A stretch of DNA of 6,781 bases from Paludibacter sp. (GTDB lineage Bacteria; Bacteroidota; Bacteroidia; Bacteroidales; Paludibacteraceae): positions 1 to 6,781 of the forward strand of contig WRGS01000139.1 of NCBI GenBank assembly GCA_009787075.1, given 5' to 3'. Of the stretch, positions 1-6,760 are shown one piece after another. Each line of letters starts with the position of its first letter. Within the stretch, counting starts at the first letter, position 1. A program made the translations under genes and the position numbers. Under the pieces are notes generated by a model. The model saw only the letters and a list, made by a program, of their open reading frames with translations, was not told the DNA's origin and did no database searches.

Positions 1-131
1 TTTTGTGCCATTCGTTGCAACGCACGAGTAAGCCAATAATCCTTTTCGATAAATTCAGGTCTGATATTCAAAGCGTTTGCCGAAAAATTTAACAACTGTG
101 TAAATAATGTTTTGTTCTCGTGTAATTTCAT
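1..131 (-). CDS. AbiEii/AbiGii-family nucleotidyltransferase toxin, N-terminal part only (gene continues past the left edge)
   Basis: This open frame starts at ATG 131-129 and stays open to base 1, giving 43 codons. It begins MKLHENK and has IEKDYWLTRAL at residues 28-38. The EKDYW block near the N-terminus is typical of the AbiEii/AbiGii (formerly DUF1814) family, and MKLHE-like starts are common there. Family members are toxins of type IV toxin-antitoxin systems. They have a DNA-polymerase-beta-like nucleotidyltransferase fold, and some characterised homologues add nucleotides to tRNA acceptor ends. The catalytic GSxxD-type motif normally lies further along and is outside the window, so activity cannot be judged. 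The start codon overlaps the antitoxin stop as ATGA, suggesting translational coupling. A second in-frame ATG at 143-141 would add four residues (MEHT). I prefer 131 because it gives the family-like N-terminus and the usual 4-base overlap. The family call rests on a short but distinctive stretch plus the upstream partner. Confidence 0.82.
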   Translation of the reverse strand, partial: MKLHENKTLFTQLLNFSANALNIRPEFIEKDYWLTRALQRMAQ

Positions 132-859
132 CGTATGTTCCATTTTTTTTGCGTTGGTAAAATGTCTTGTGGAATTGACAAATCGTAAAATGTCTGAAAA
201 TTCAGTGATTTTTTTAATATTTCGACATCTTCATTCGGATTAAGCGTTTCGAGCATTGCGCCAAGTAAGGCAATCGCTTGCGGTGTATATTTTATTGCAA
301 GTTTTTTGATTTTATTTCTTTGACAATCATTTAATTCCGACAACAAATAGAGTAACCTTTGACAACTTTCTTTTGGCATTGTATCGGGAATATTTTTGAA
401 AAAACGCAAGCAATCAAGCAGTTGCAATAACGGAATATTTTCTTTTGTAATGGTATTCCATTGCTTTACAAATTTTATTCTGTAATAACTTCGTTTCGTG
501 CTTTTTTTATCTTTTATTGTTCCTATTTGTAAAATGGCGGAAACCTGTGTAGTTAATCCTAATTCGTTAAAAATCTGATAGCCTGTGACATATCCTATTT
601 GTTTGTTATTTTCAATAAGCAAATCTTTTACAATTTGGTAACTGTCGGGCAAAAGTTCGCCAAATTCGGTTCTTTTGGTTTTGTAATAACGACCTTTGGA
701 AAGTCGGCGGATTTTACCTGCTTTCGTTAAATTTTCCAACACTTTATTGACCGATTTTTGTTTGGTTACATCAACAGGAAAATCGCTTGCGGTAAATACA
801 TAACCGTAAGCAATACTATCAATTTTTTCTATTACTATATCTGTAATTTTATCTGTCAT
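128..859 (-). CDS. AbiEi-like antitoxin / DUF6088-type winged-helix protein
   Basis: A 243-residue protein from ATG 859. Residues 18-60 look like the N-terminal winged helix-turn-helix of AbiEi/DUF6088 proteins: VFTASDF, then a helical stretch ending GKIRRLSKGRYY. A second recognisable block, GYQIFNELGLTTQV (93-106), matches the pattern these proteins carry after the DNA-binding domain. The C-terminal third is helical and lysine-rich. No signal peptide or membrane segment is seen. In characterised AbiE systems the first gene encodes an antitoxin that also represses its own operon, and the second encodes the nucleotidyltransferase toxin. The next gene here has that toxin's N-terminus, which strongly supports the pairing. 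A longer frame from TTG 901 (257 aa, overlapping the hsdR stop as TTGA) is possible. I prefer ATG 859 because the family-like sequence starts there and the extension (IKIRVFTGIKTKN) looks like translated spacer containing the inverted repeat at 880-897. An A8 run lies four codons before the stop. Local GC is about 32%. Confidence 0.8.
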   Translation of the reverse strand: MTDKITDIVIEKIDSIAYGYVFTASDFPVDVTKQKSVNKVLENLTKAGKIRRLSKGRYYKTKRTEFGELLPDSYQIVKDLLIENNKQIGYVTGYQIFNELGLTTQVSAILQIGTIKDKKSTKRSYYRIKFVKQWNTITKENIPLLQLLDCLRFFKNIPDTMPKESCQRLLYLLSELNDCQRNKIKKLAIKYTPQAIALLGAMLETLNPNEDVEILKKSLNFQTFYDLSIPQDILPTQKKWNIR

Positions 860-879
860 ATTTTTCGTTTTTATTCCTG

Positions 880-897
880 TAAAAACACGTATTTTTA
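880..897. promoter_or_regulatory. 18-bp inverted repeat between hsdR and the antitoxin gene, candidate operator
   Basis: The plus strand reads TAAAAACACGTATTTTTA, an inverted repeat in which 8 of 9 base pairs match; the only mismatch is 886/891. It abuts the hsdR stop codon (898-900) and ends 21 bases before the antitoxin ATG. Characterised AbiEi antitoxins bind inverted repeats upstream of their own genes and repress them, so this placement is suggestive. I see no convincing Bacteroidota -7/-33 pair beside it, only a weak TATTATTG at the end of hsdR. It could instead be a weak RNA hairpin or chance in AT-rich DNA. Confidence 0.4.
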
Positions 898-3873
898 TCA
901 ATAATATTCTTTAATGTACCCGTATGCTTTATTAAACAAATCCTCATCTTTAATTGCATATTTTACCCAAAGTATTTTGCGTAGTTCGCGTTTTACTTCT
1001 TTTTCGCCGATAGTAGAAAATTGCCAACCGTCAAAACGAACGATACGTACGATTTCATCTATGTCATTAACTATTCTTTCTACAATGACAGGTGTTTGGT
1101 CTGTTTTCATTTCAAGGAATAATTCGGTGAGGGCGGCTTTGGCATTTTTTTGTTCCGCTTCAGCATTGGTTTCTTTTTCAGCCTGTAAAGTTTCTTTGGC
1201 TAATTGACATAATTGTTTTATAAATTCAATAGAATTGATTAATCCTTTTTCAGCCCTGTTTCTCAATTCTTCTAATCGTTCACTTAATTCTTTGAATTTC
1301 AAAATCCCCTTATGATTTGCGAAGCGTTTAAATAGAATGTTTACCAGTTTCTGCGCTTGTTTGGTATCTTTTTTATTCATTAAATTATCAATCACATCGG
1401 CATCCAGTACTATTTCTTCCATATCGGTTACTATACCGGAAACAATGATATTATCGTGAATAAGTTTTGTAGTTTGAGCGCCTAAAGCATGCCATAATAA
1501 TCGTCCGGTATCACTTGAAACAGGCTTTACTGAAATGTAAACCTGCGAGAGCCATTTGTAATCTTGTTGATAAGGATTTAGTACCTCATTCGGCGACAGG
1601 GCTTCCCAAAGTTTGGATAACAGACTGAAATCTTTAGCAAAAGCATCTCTTTTCTCGTTTGTGTTAATACAATCCTGCGCTGCCTGCAAACCTTCAAAAC
1701 CGGTTATTGTACGGTCGATACCTGAGAAATGCCGCAAACAGCATTGAATCTGTTCCGGTAATTTATCCCGCAACTCTTGTAAATTAGTAATTACGGTTTG
1801 TATGGTTTCTTCATCAAAAGTTAACGCTTTGGCGGTATTGTCAAATACTCCGAGATAATCTACAATCCTACCGAATGTTTTGTTTGGAAATAATCGGTTA
1901 GTACGGCATATTGCCTGAATTAAAGTATGGTCTTTCAATGCTTTATCCAAATACATGGTTTGCAATATTGGCGCATCAAATCCGGTAAGTAGTTTTGCTG
2001 TAACGATAAGAAATTTCAATGGTGAATATGGGTCATTAAACATTTCAATCGTTTTTTCCTGTTTATCCTTATCCATTTCCCAACGCCGCTTAAATTCATA
2101 GTCGTCATTAGCGGAAGCGCTGATAACCACAACGCTTGCATCTGCAGGAAACAGTTTGTCCAACTCTTCTTTATATTGTACGCAAGCCATGCGGTCGGGC
2201 GTTACAATCATGGCTTTTAACCCCTCCGGTTCTACATGTTTAGCAAAATCGTCAGCAATATCCATTACAATAGCCCTTACGCGGTCGGGTGATTTAAGAA
2301 ATAATTTCATATTGCTTGCCATTTGACTTACTGTATTCCTGTCTTCTTCGTTTAAATCAGTGGTAAGTTCCCTAAACGCAATATCCAATTCTTCTTTTTG
2401 TATGTGATATTCAGGTAATCGAGGCTCGAAGTGAAGCGGCAATGTGGCATTATCGCGGATACTTTCTTGAAAAGTATAGCGGCTCATATATCCTGCTGTA
2501 TCCTGTTCGGCTCCAAATGCCCAAAATGTATTTCTGTCGGCGCGATTAATCGGCGTTCCGGTCAAACCGAAAAGGAAAGCTTGAGGTAATGCTGCTCGCA
2601 TTTTCCTGCCCAAATTCCCTTCTTGCGTCCGGTGCGCTTCATCTACCATCACAATGATATTGCTGCGGGTATTCATATTGGGATATGCCTCTTTAAACTT
2701 GTGTATCATTGTAATAATGATTTTTCGAGAATCTTTTTCCAATAAATCATGCAATTCCTTAATGCTATCGGTTGTTTGCATATTAGGAACTTCTGCAGTA
2801 TTGAAAGTCGCTGTTATTTGTGTGTCCAAATCAATTCTATCAACAACAATCAATACGGTAGGATTACCAAGAATTTCCATTTTACGCAATTTTTGAGCGG
2901 CAAAAAGCATCAATAGTGATTTTCCCGACCCTTGAAAATGCCAAATTAATCCTTTTTTAATTTTTCCCTCTGATACACGCTCTACAATGGCATTTGCCCC
3001 CTCGTATTGTTGATAGCGGCAGACAACTTTGATTTTACGCTTTTGGTTGCTGGTAGCATAAATAGTGTAATTTTGAAGAATATCAAGCAATGTGTGTGGA
3101 CTTAACAAGTGAGTTAATTGTTTGCCAACGCCTTTTAATCCTGCTTGCGAAAAATCATCATTTTCATTTTCCAAACGCCATGGCGTCCAGTATTCTAATG
3201 GTGTTTTGACAGCGCCGATAAACAGTTCTTTTCCTTCTGTAGAAAAAGAAAATACGTTAGGTACAAATAATTGGGGAACTGCCGTTTCGTAAATAGTATG
3301 AATATCATCTGCACCATCCATCCAACTGACAGCGGGTCTGACCGGTGTTTTTGTCTCTCCAATCACTAATGGAATTCCGTTTATAAAACAAACAATATCG
3401 GGTATTTTCATATCTTTACCTCTCACTGATACCTGATTGGCAATAATATATGAATTGTTTTGTTTTTTTTCAAAGTCTATTAAGCGTACAGGCACATGTG
3501 CGTCATTTTTACCGAAAGGCAATGTATGTTCACCTCTGAGCCAACGTGAAAATTCTTCATTGGCACGAACTAATCCCACACTGTTGACTGTTACAAGTAT
3601 TGCCCGTAATTTGTGAATTACTTCTTCTGTGCGTTCAGGCTGTGCAGCAATTTCAGGATTCAGACGACAAAGCGCTGCCGATAGTTCCTTTTCTAACAAA
3701 ACATCTGCGCTATCGCGTTCCAACATTTCGCCGGATACATATTTCCACCTTGTAGTCTCATATTCGACCTGTGGTTCAGCCAACATTTTAGATACATTCT
3801 TATTCAGATTCACTCCTGTCAGACAGTGAATGATAAAATGTTCTACACTGTTTTGTTCGTTAAAGTCTTTCAT
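898..3873 (-). CDS. hsdR: Type I restriction endonuclease subunit R (HsdR)
   Basis: The 991-residue motor and nuclease subunit of the Type I complex. It translocates DNA using ATP and cuts unmodified DNA away from the recognition site. The N-terminal nuclease domain has the PD-ExK signature: PD at 158-159 and ETK at 173-175. The SF2 helicase motor follows: Walker A in WHFQGSGKS (311-319, lysine 318), VVDR (343-346), DEAH (411-414), TGTP (438-441), TAKLLTGFDAP (625-635) and QAICRTNR (653-660). All motor motifs look intact. The helical C-terminus (about 850-991) ends AYGYIKEYY, typical of the EcoR124-like branch and presumably docking to HsdM/HsdS. Length is normal for that branch. The QxxxY motif that often follows the nuclease core is not obvious; the matching region reads DDIHTIY (189-195). 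The start ATG overlaps the hsdS stop as ATGA, with no Shine-Dalgarno sequence, indicating coupled translation. An A8 run covers codons 135-137. The frame is intact. Confidence 0.97.
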   Translation of the reverse strand: MKDFNEQNSVEHFIIHCLTGVNLNKNVSKMLAEPQVEYETTRWKYVSGEMLERDSADVLLEKELSAALCRLNPEIAAQPERTEEVIHKLRAILVTVNSVGLVRANEEFSRWLRGEHTLPFGKNDAHVPVRLIDFEKKQNNSYIIANQVSVRGKDMKIPDIVCFINGIPLVIGETKTPVRPAVSWMDGADDIHTIYETAVPQLFVPNVFSFSTEGKELFIGAVKTPLEYWTPWRLENENDDFSQAGLKGVGKQLTHLLSPHTLLDILQNYTIYATSNQKRKIKVVCRYQQYEGANAIVERVSEGKIKKGLIWHFQGSGKSLLMLFAAQKLRKMEILGNPTVLIVVDRIDLDTQITATFNTAEVPNMQTTDSIKELHDLLEKDSRKIIITMIHKFKEAYPNMNTRSNIIVMVDEAHRTQEGNLGRKMRAALPQAFLFGLTGTPINRADRNTFWAFGAEQDTAGYMSRYTFQESIRDNATLPLHFEPRLPEYHIQKEELDIAFRELTTDLNEEDRNTVSQMASNMKLFLKSPDRVRAIVMDIADDFAKHVEPEGLKAMIVTPDRMACVQYKEELDKLFPADASVVVISASANDDYEFKRRWEMDKDKQEKTIEMFNDPYSPLKFLIVTAKLLTGFDAPILQTMYLDKALKDHTLIQAICRTNRLFPNKTFGRIVDYLGVFDNTAKALTFDEETIQTVITNLQELRDKLPEQIQCCLRHFSGIDRTITGFEGLQAAQDCINTNEKRDAFAKDFSLLSKLWEALSPNEVLNPYQQDYKWLSQVYISVKPVSSDTGRLLWHALGAQTTKLIHDNIIVSGIVTDMEEIVLDADVIDNLMNKKDTKQAQKLVNILFKRFANHKGILKFKELSERLEELRNRAEKGLINSIEFIKQLCQLAKETLQAEKETNAEAEQKNAKAALTELFLEMKTDQTPVIVERIVNDIDEIVRIVRFDGWQFSTIGEKEVKRELRKILWVKYAIKDEDLFNKAYGYIKEYY

Positions 3874-5060
3874 AATATATCATTTAATAATCTGTATTTC
3901 AATTGCTTTAATAGTGATTGTTGAGATTTGAGTTGTTCAATTGTTTTATATATTGAATCCAATACATCAACAATCTTTTTCTGTACTGCCAAATTGGGAA
4001 TTTGAAGAAAAAAATTGTCAAGGTCTTTCCAATTGATATATGGATTTGTAGACCCTTTTGACACGCCAATGGAAAATTTAGTAAATCGTTCCGAAAGCAT
4101 AATATATTTCAGCAAATCCTGTAGTAGTAGTTTTTCATTCGCACGAATAACATAAGTTGTATTAGCGCAAACTCCTTCAAAATCTGCTAATGCTACTTTC
4201 TTCAAATAAGTTCTTCGTGAACCATATAAAATATCGCCGGGCTTAAATAAAACATGAAAAGCAGGTCCTAATGCATCTTTGCCAACAATACCCCATGTTC
4301 TGATTTTAAAATCTTCAGATTCTAAATTTTCGCCTGCAACAATTTTTTCAACGCCGTATTGTACGGGATTTATTTTACGCATTATTTTTTGTGCAACGTC
4401 AGCATATCGTACTTTTTTGAGTTGCTGCGTTTGAATCAAATTGCCGAAAACTGGTTCGTTAGAAACAAAATCATCTACTAATTTCTTCAACAATGCTTTT
4501 AAATTTTTCTCTTGTTGCTCGGCTTGTTCAATACAATTTTCGAGGTTTTGAAAAAGGCTGACTATTTGGCGTTGTTCGGAAAGTGGAGGAAGGGGAAATG
4601 TAAAATCTTTAATGCGATTGAATGTAATATTCCAAATACTGGTTGTTCCTTGATTTTTACCTGCGATATATTGCTTAAAGTTATTTGTAGAAAGTGTTAA
4701 AAACAAAAAATATGGAGTAATATTTAGCGGGCGTAAAACAGCCATAAAACCACCTATATAATAATTGGTATCGTTAAATGCGAATCCTATTTTTCCCGTT
4801 TGTTCCTTGCTATTTGCTATTGAAATTAAAATATCATTTTTTATTAATCGTTGTTCTTTTTTTATTTTGGCGTTGATATTGATAAATTTAAGGTTATCAA
4901 AATTAATTCTGTAATTATCAAAATCTACATTGTTTGAACGCAAAATACCAATCCCGTTGGAATTATTACATTCTTCATTTTTCGAATAAGTAACCCCTCT
5001 GATAAAATGAACACATTTATCAAGTTTTATATTTTCCCATTTGTTTTTATCCAGTTTCAT
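3870..5060 (-). CDS. hsdS: Type I restriction-modification specificity subunit S (HsdS)
   Basis: A 396-residue subunit that chooses the bipartite DNA target for both methylation and cutting. Its layout is the classic two-fold repeat. Target recognition domain 1 (TRD1) spans about 1-155 and contains LRSNNVDF, DILISIA and GKIGFAF. It is followed by the conserved PLPPLSEQRQIV (157-167) and a coiled-coil spacer rich in Glu, Gln and Lys (about 168-198). TRD2 spans about 215-350 and includes FKPGDILYGSRRTYLKKVA, then LAVQKKIVDVL (357-367) and a second coiled coil to the C-terminus. The two coiled coils set the gap between half-sites. The target sequence cannot be predicted by eye. The start overlaps the hsdM stop as TAATG and has a strong GGAGG seven bases upstream. 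TRD1 DNA is only about 27% GC, against about 35% for TRD2 and 42% in central hsdM, which suggests domain exchange. Only one full-length hsdS is present, with no recombinase or partial hsdS copies in the window. Confidence 0.96.
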   Translation of the reverse strand: MKLDKNKWENIKLDKCVHFIRGVTYSKNEECNNSNGIGILRSNNVDFDNYRINFDNLKFININAKIKKEQRLIKNDILISIANSKEQTGKIGFAFNDTNYYIGGFMAVLRPLNITPYFLFLTLSTNNFKQYIAGKNQGTTSIWNITFNRIKDFTFPLPPLSEQRQIVSLFQNLENCIEQAEQQEKNLKALLKKLVDDFVSNEPVFGNLIQTQQLKKVRYADVAQKIMRKINPVQYGVEKIVAGENLESEDFKIRTWGIVGKDALGPAFHVLFKPGDILYGSRRTYLKKVALADFEGVCANTTYVIRANEKLLLQDLLKYIMLSERFTKFSIGVSKGSTNPYINWKDLDNFFLQIPNLAVQKKIVDVLDSIYKTIEQLKSQQSLLKQLKYRLLNDIL

Positions 5061-6529
5061 TACACCACCTCCATTTTACGAAGTTTTAAAAACAAATCAT
5101 CTAAAGAGTTATTGATTTGAGTGCGGTTGGCTTCAATTTCGCACATAAGGTTTTCAATCGGCATTCCCGTATCTTCTCTTTTTTGTTGCACATAAAGTTG
5201 GACACTGAGATTTCCTTCGTTACTTAACACATCTTTCTTTGTCATCACTTTGGCAAAACCTTCCACATCAACAAAACTCCTGTAAGCATTAGCAATTTTT
5301 TTGATATGTTGTGGTTCAAGCCACGCCATTGAGCGTTCTATTTTCACCTCATTTACCGCATTAATAAATATCATTTTGCCTTTACGCTCTTTGGGTTTGC
5401 GTTTCCGGCAAACCAGCAGACAACTTTCCATACTACTATTGTAAAACAGGTTCTTACCCAATCCAATAACAGCATCTACCAAATCATTTTCAATCATTTT
5501 ACAACGCAAGTCCCTTTCTGCATCTCGAAACAAAACACCGTGAGGCCACAATATTACACATCGTCCCGTATCGGGTTTCAGGCTGCTGATTATATGTTGT
5601 TGGAAAGCGTAATCAGCACATCCCTGTGGCGGAGTTCCCCAAATATTTCTGCCAAAAGGGTCGTTCGTCCATTTGGTTTGATTCCATCGTTTCATGCTAT
5701 ACGGTGGATTCGCCATGATAACATCGAACTTTCGCAGTTCGTCGTTTTCGAGCAACGAAGGATTATCAAGCGTATCGCCCTGTACAATCTGAAACTCATC
5801 TACATTGTGCATAAACATATTCATTCGAGCAATAGCTGAAGTTATAAGGTTTAACTCCTGACCGTACAATTTAAGCGTTCGATATTCTTTATCTTGCTCT
5901 TTCAGGTACAAGGCGCTGTTAAGCAAAATGCCACCACTGCCGCAAGTAGGGTCGTAAACACTTTCACCCGGTTGCGGGTCGGTAATCAAAGTCATCAGTT
6001 TAACAACAGTACGATTGGTGTAAAATTCTGCGGCAGTATGTCCACTGTCATCGGCAAACTTTTTAATTAGATATTCATATCCTTCGCCCATAATATCATG
6101 CGGAACACTGCTCAACGATAAGTCCATTTTAGAAAAATGCTCTATCAGGTCAAGCATTTTTTCATCACTCATTCGCCGTTTGTTAGTCCACTGTGCATCA
6201 CCAAAAACGTCCATCAACTGTTCGGAATTGGCTCTTTCAATTCTCCGAAGCGCATTTTGCAACCCCCTGCCTACATCTACAGTTTTTTTTCGGACATCTT
6301 CCCAATGACATCCTTCCGGAATGTCAAACCAATGCATTTCACGAAATTTTGCATAATCCACGTCACCCGATTCTTGTAATGCAGCCCTGTATTCTTCATC
6401 CCAAACGTCGCTGATACGTTTAAAAAACAATAACGGAAATATATATTGTTTAAAATCGGCAGCATCAATCATTCCTCGTAGAATGTTGGCAGCGCCCCAT
6501 AAATAATCTTCTAACTGTTTTTGAGTCAT
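5060..6529 (-). CDS. hsdM: Type I restriction-modification DNA adenine methyltransferase subunit M (HsdM)
   Basis: A 489-residue methyltransferase that moves a methyl group from S-adenosylmethionine to the N6 of adenine at the site chosen by HsdS, protecting host DNA. The helical HsdM N-terminal domain covers about 5-140, with LWGAANILRG and FPLLFFKRISDVWDEE. The catalytic domain follows: EFYTNRTVVKLM (168-179), the SAM-binding DPTCGSGG (193-200), YGQELN (222-227), and the catalytic NPPY (274-277) that marks N6-adenine enzymes. The C-terminal helical tail (about 455-489) probably packs on HsdS. Length is normal and no key residue is missing. The start is well fixed: an in-frame TAA lies four codons upstream, and AAGG, a weak ribosome site, lies seven bases before the ATG. 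It is the first gene of the operon, served by the promoter at 6570-6601, and its stop shares one base with the hsdS start. An A8 run spans codons 80-83. Confidence 0.97.
   Translation of the reverse strand: MTQKQLEDYLWGAANILRGMIDAADFKQYIFPLLFFKRISDVWDEEYRAALQESGDVDYAKFREMHWFDIPEGCHWEDVRKKTVDVGRGLQNALRRIERANSEQLMDVFGDAQWTNKRRMSDEKMLDLIEHFSKMDLSLSSVPHDIMGEGYEYLIKKFADDSGHTAAEFYTNRTVVKLMTLITDPQPGESVYDPTCGSGGILLNSALYLKEQDKEYRTLKLYGQELNLITSAIARMNMFMHNVDEFQIVQGDTLDNPSLLENDELRKFDVIMANPPYSMKRWNQTKWTNDPFGRNIWGTPPQGCADYAFQQHIISSLKPDTGRCVILWPHGVLFRDAERDLRCKMIENDLVDAVIGLGKNLFYNSSMESCLLVCRKRKPKERKGKMIFINAVNEVKIERSMAWLEPQHIKKIANAYRSFVDVEGFAKVMTKKDVLSNEGNLSVQLYVQQKREDTGMPIENLMCEIEANRTQINNSLDDLFLKLRKMEVV
5068..5072 (-). 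promoter_or_regulatory. Strong Shine-Dalgarno sequence for hsdS
   Basis: The minus strand reads GGAGG seven bases before the hsdS ATG, inside the last codons of hsdM (Met-Glu-Val-Val-stop). It supports the hsdS start and re-initiation at the TAATG junction. It stands out because hsdR has no such site and hsdM and the antitoxin gene have at best weak ones, as is usual in Bacteroidota. Confidence 0.6.
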
Positions 6530-6569
6530 TATTAAACCTTAAAATTTATCTTTATTTTGAACATCGCTG

Positions 6570-6601
6570 CAAAGATACAACTTTTTTTCGAGTTTTTACA
6601 A
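6570..6601 (-). promoter_or_regulatory. Bacteroidota-type promoter for the hsdM-hsdS-hsdR(-abiE) operon
   Basis: On the minus strand the -7 element TATCTTTG (6577-6570) matches TAnnTTTG exactly. A TTG (6601-6599) lies 21 bases upstream, within the normal spacing for the -33 element of the Bacteroidota primary sigma factor. Transcription would start near 6563-6566, giving a leader of about 35 bases before the hsdM ATG at 6529. I see no other good promoter inside the operon, so it probably drives all five genes. Confidence 0.75.
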
Positions 6602-6613
6602 GATGAAAAACGA

Positions 6614-6631
6614 AATATTTCAACAAATATT
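6614..6631. repeat. AT-only 7-bp inverted repeat upstream of the hsdM promoter
   Basis: The plus strand has AATATTT, a CAAC spacer, then AAATATT: a perfect 7-bp inverted repeat. It overlaps the 10-bp palindrome GAAATATTTC (6612-6621). It ends 13 bases upstream of the TTG of the promoter, a place where a regulator or an AT-rich upstream element could act. The flanking DNA is so AT-rich that chance is a real alternative. Confidence 0.35.
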
Positions 6632-6660
6632 ATTATGTCATTATTTTTTCCGTATTTCAT

Positions 6661-6760
6661 TTTCGTACTGCACTATCCGCAGACTGACGTACAACGTCCC
6701 AGCATATTGCCGAAGTTGCGGCTCTCACACACTTTCAACGCGAGCAACACGCGGCAAAAT
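6661..6760. other. Non-coding GC-rich patch with four short hairpins
   Basis: This 100-base stretch is about 52% GC, against about 22% in the adjoining 6541-6660. It holds four short perfect inverted repeats: CTGC/GCAG (6668-6682), GACGT/ACGTC (6686-6698, 3-base loop), GCCG/CGGC (6709-6722) and CGCG/CGCG (6739-6753). No credible gene is seen on either strand. It may be a remnant of an upstream element, a dispersed intergenic repeat or a structured leader. I do not recognise it. Confidence 0.4.

Noticed and set aside
860..901. Extended antitoxin start at TTG 901, overlapping the hsdR stop as TTGA
   Set aside because: The extra 14 residues look like translated spacer, cover the inverted repeat, and precede an ATG where the family-like sequence begins. 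The overlap is neat, so it stays possible but less likely.
4123..4130. Short TAG/CTA triplet repeat in hsdS
   Set aside because: There are only about three units, encoding leucines at the start of TRD2's helical part. It is too short to matter as a repeat.
3870..5060. Invertible, phase-variable hsdS cassette
   Set aside because: No second or partial hsdS, no long inverted repeats and no recombinase gene lie in the window. The similarity between the two halves of HsdS is the ordinary internal duplication of the family.
5540..5839. Plus-strand open frame of 99 codons inside hsdM
   Set aside because: It is antisense to the conserved HsdM catalytic domain and has no family features, so it is a shadow of the real gene. 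The same holds for plus-strand frames at 914-1207, 2654-2896, 3629-3829, 4512-4700, 6137-6379 and 6193-6414.
6661..6760. Integron attC-like recombination site in the hairpin patch
   Set aside because: I looked for paired RYYYAAC and GTTRRRY boxes and found none that fit on either strand. The GTTGAAA and TTTCAAC sequences miss the end positions.
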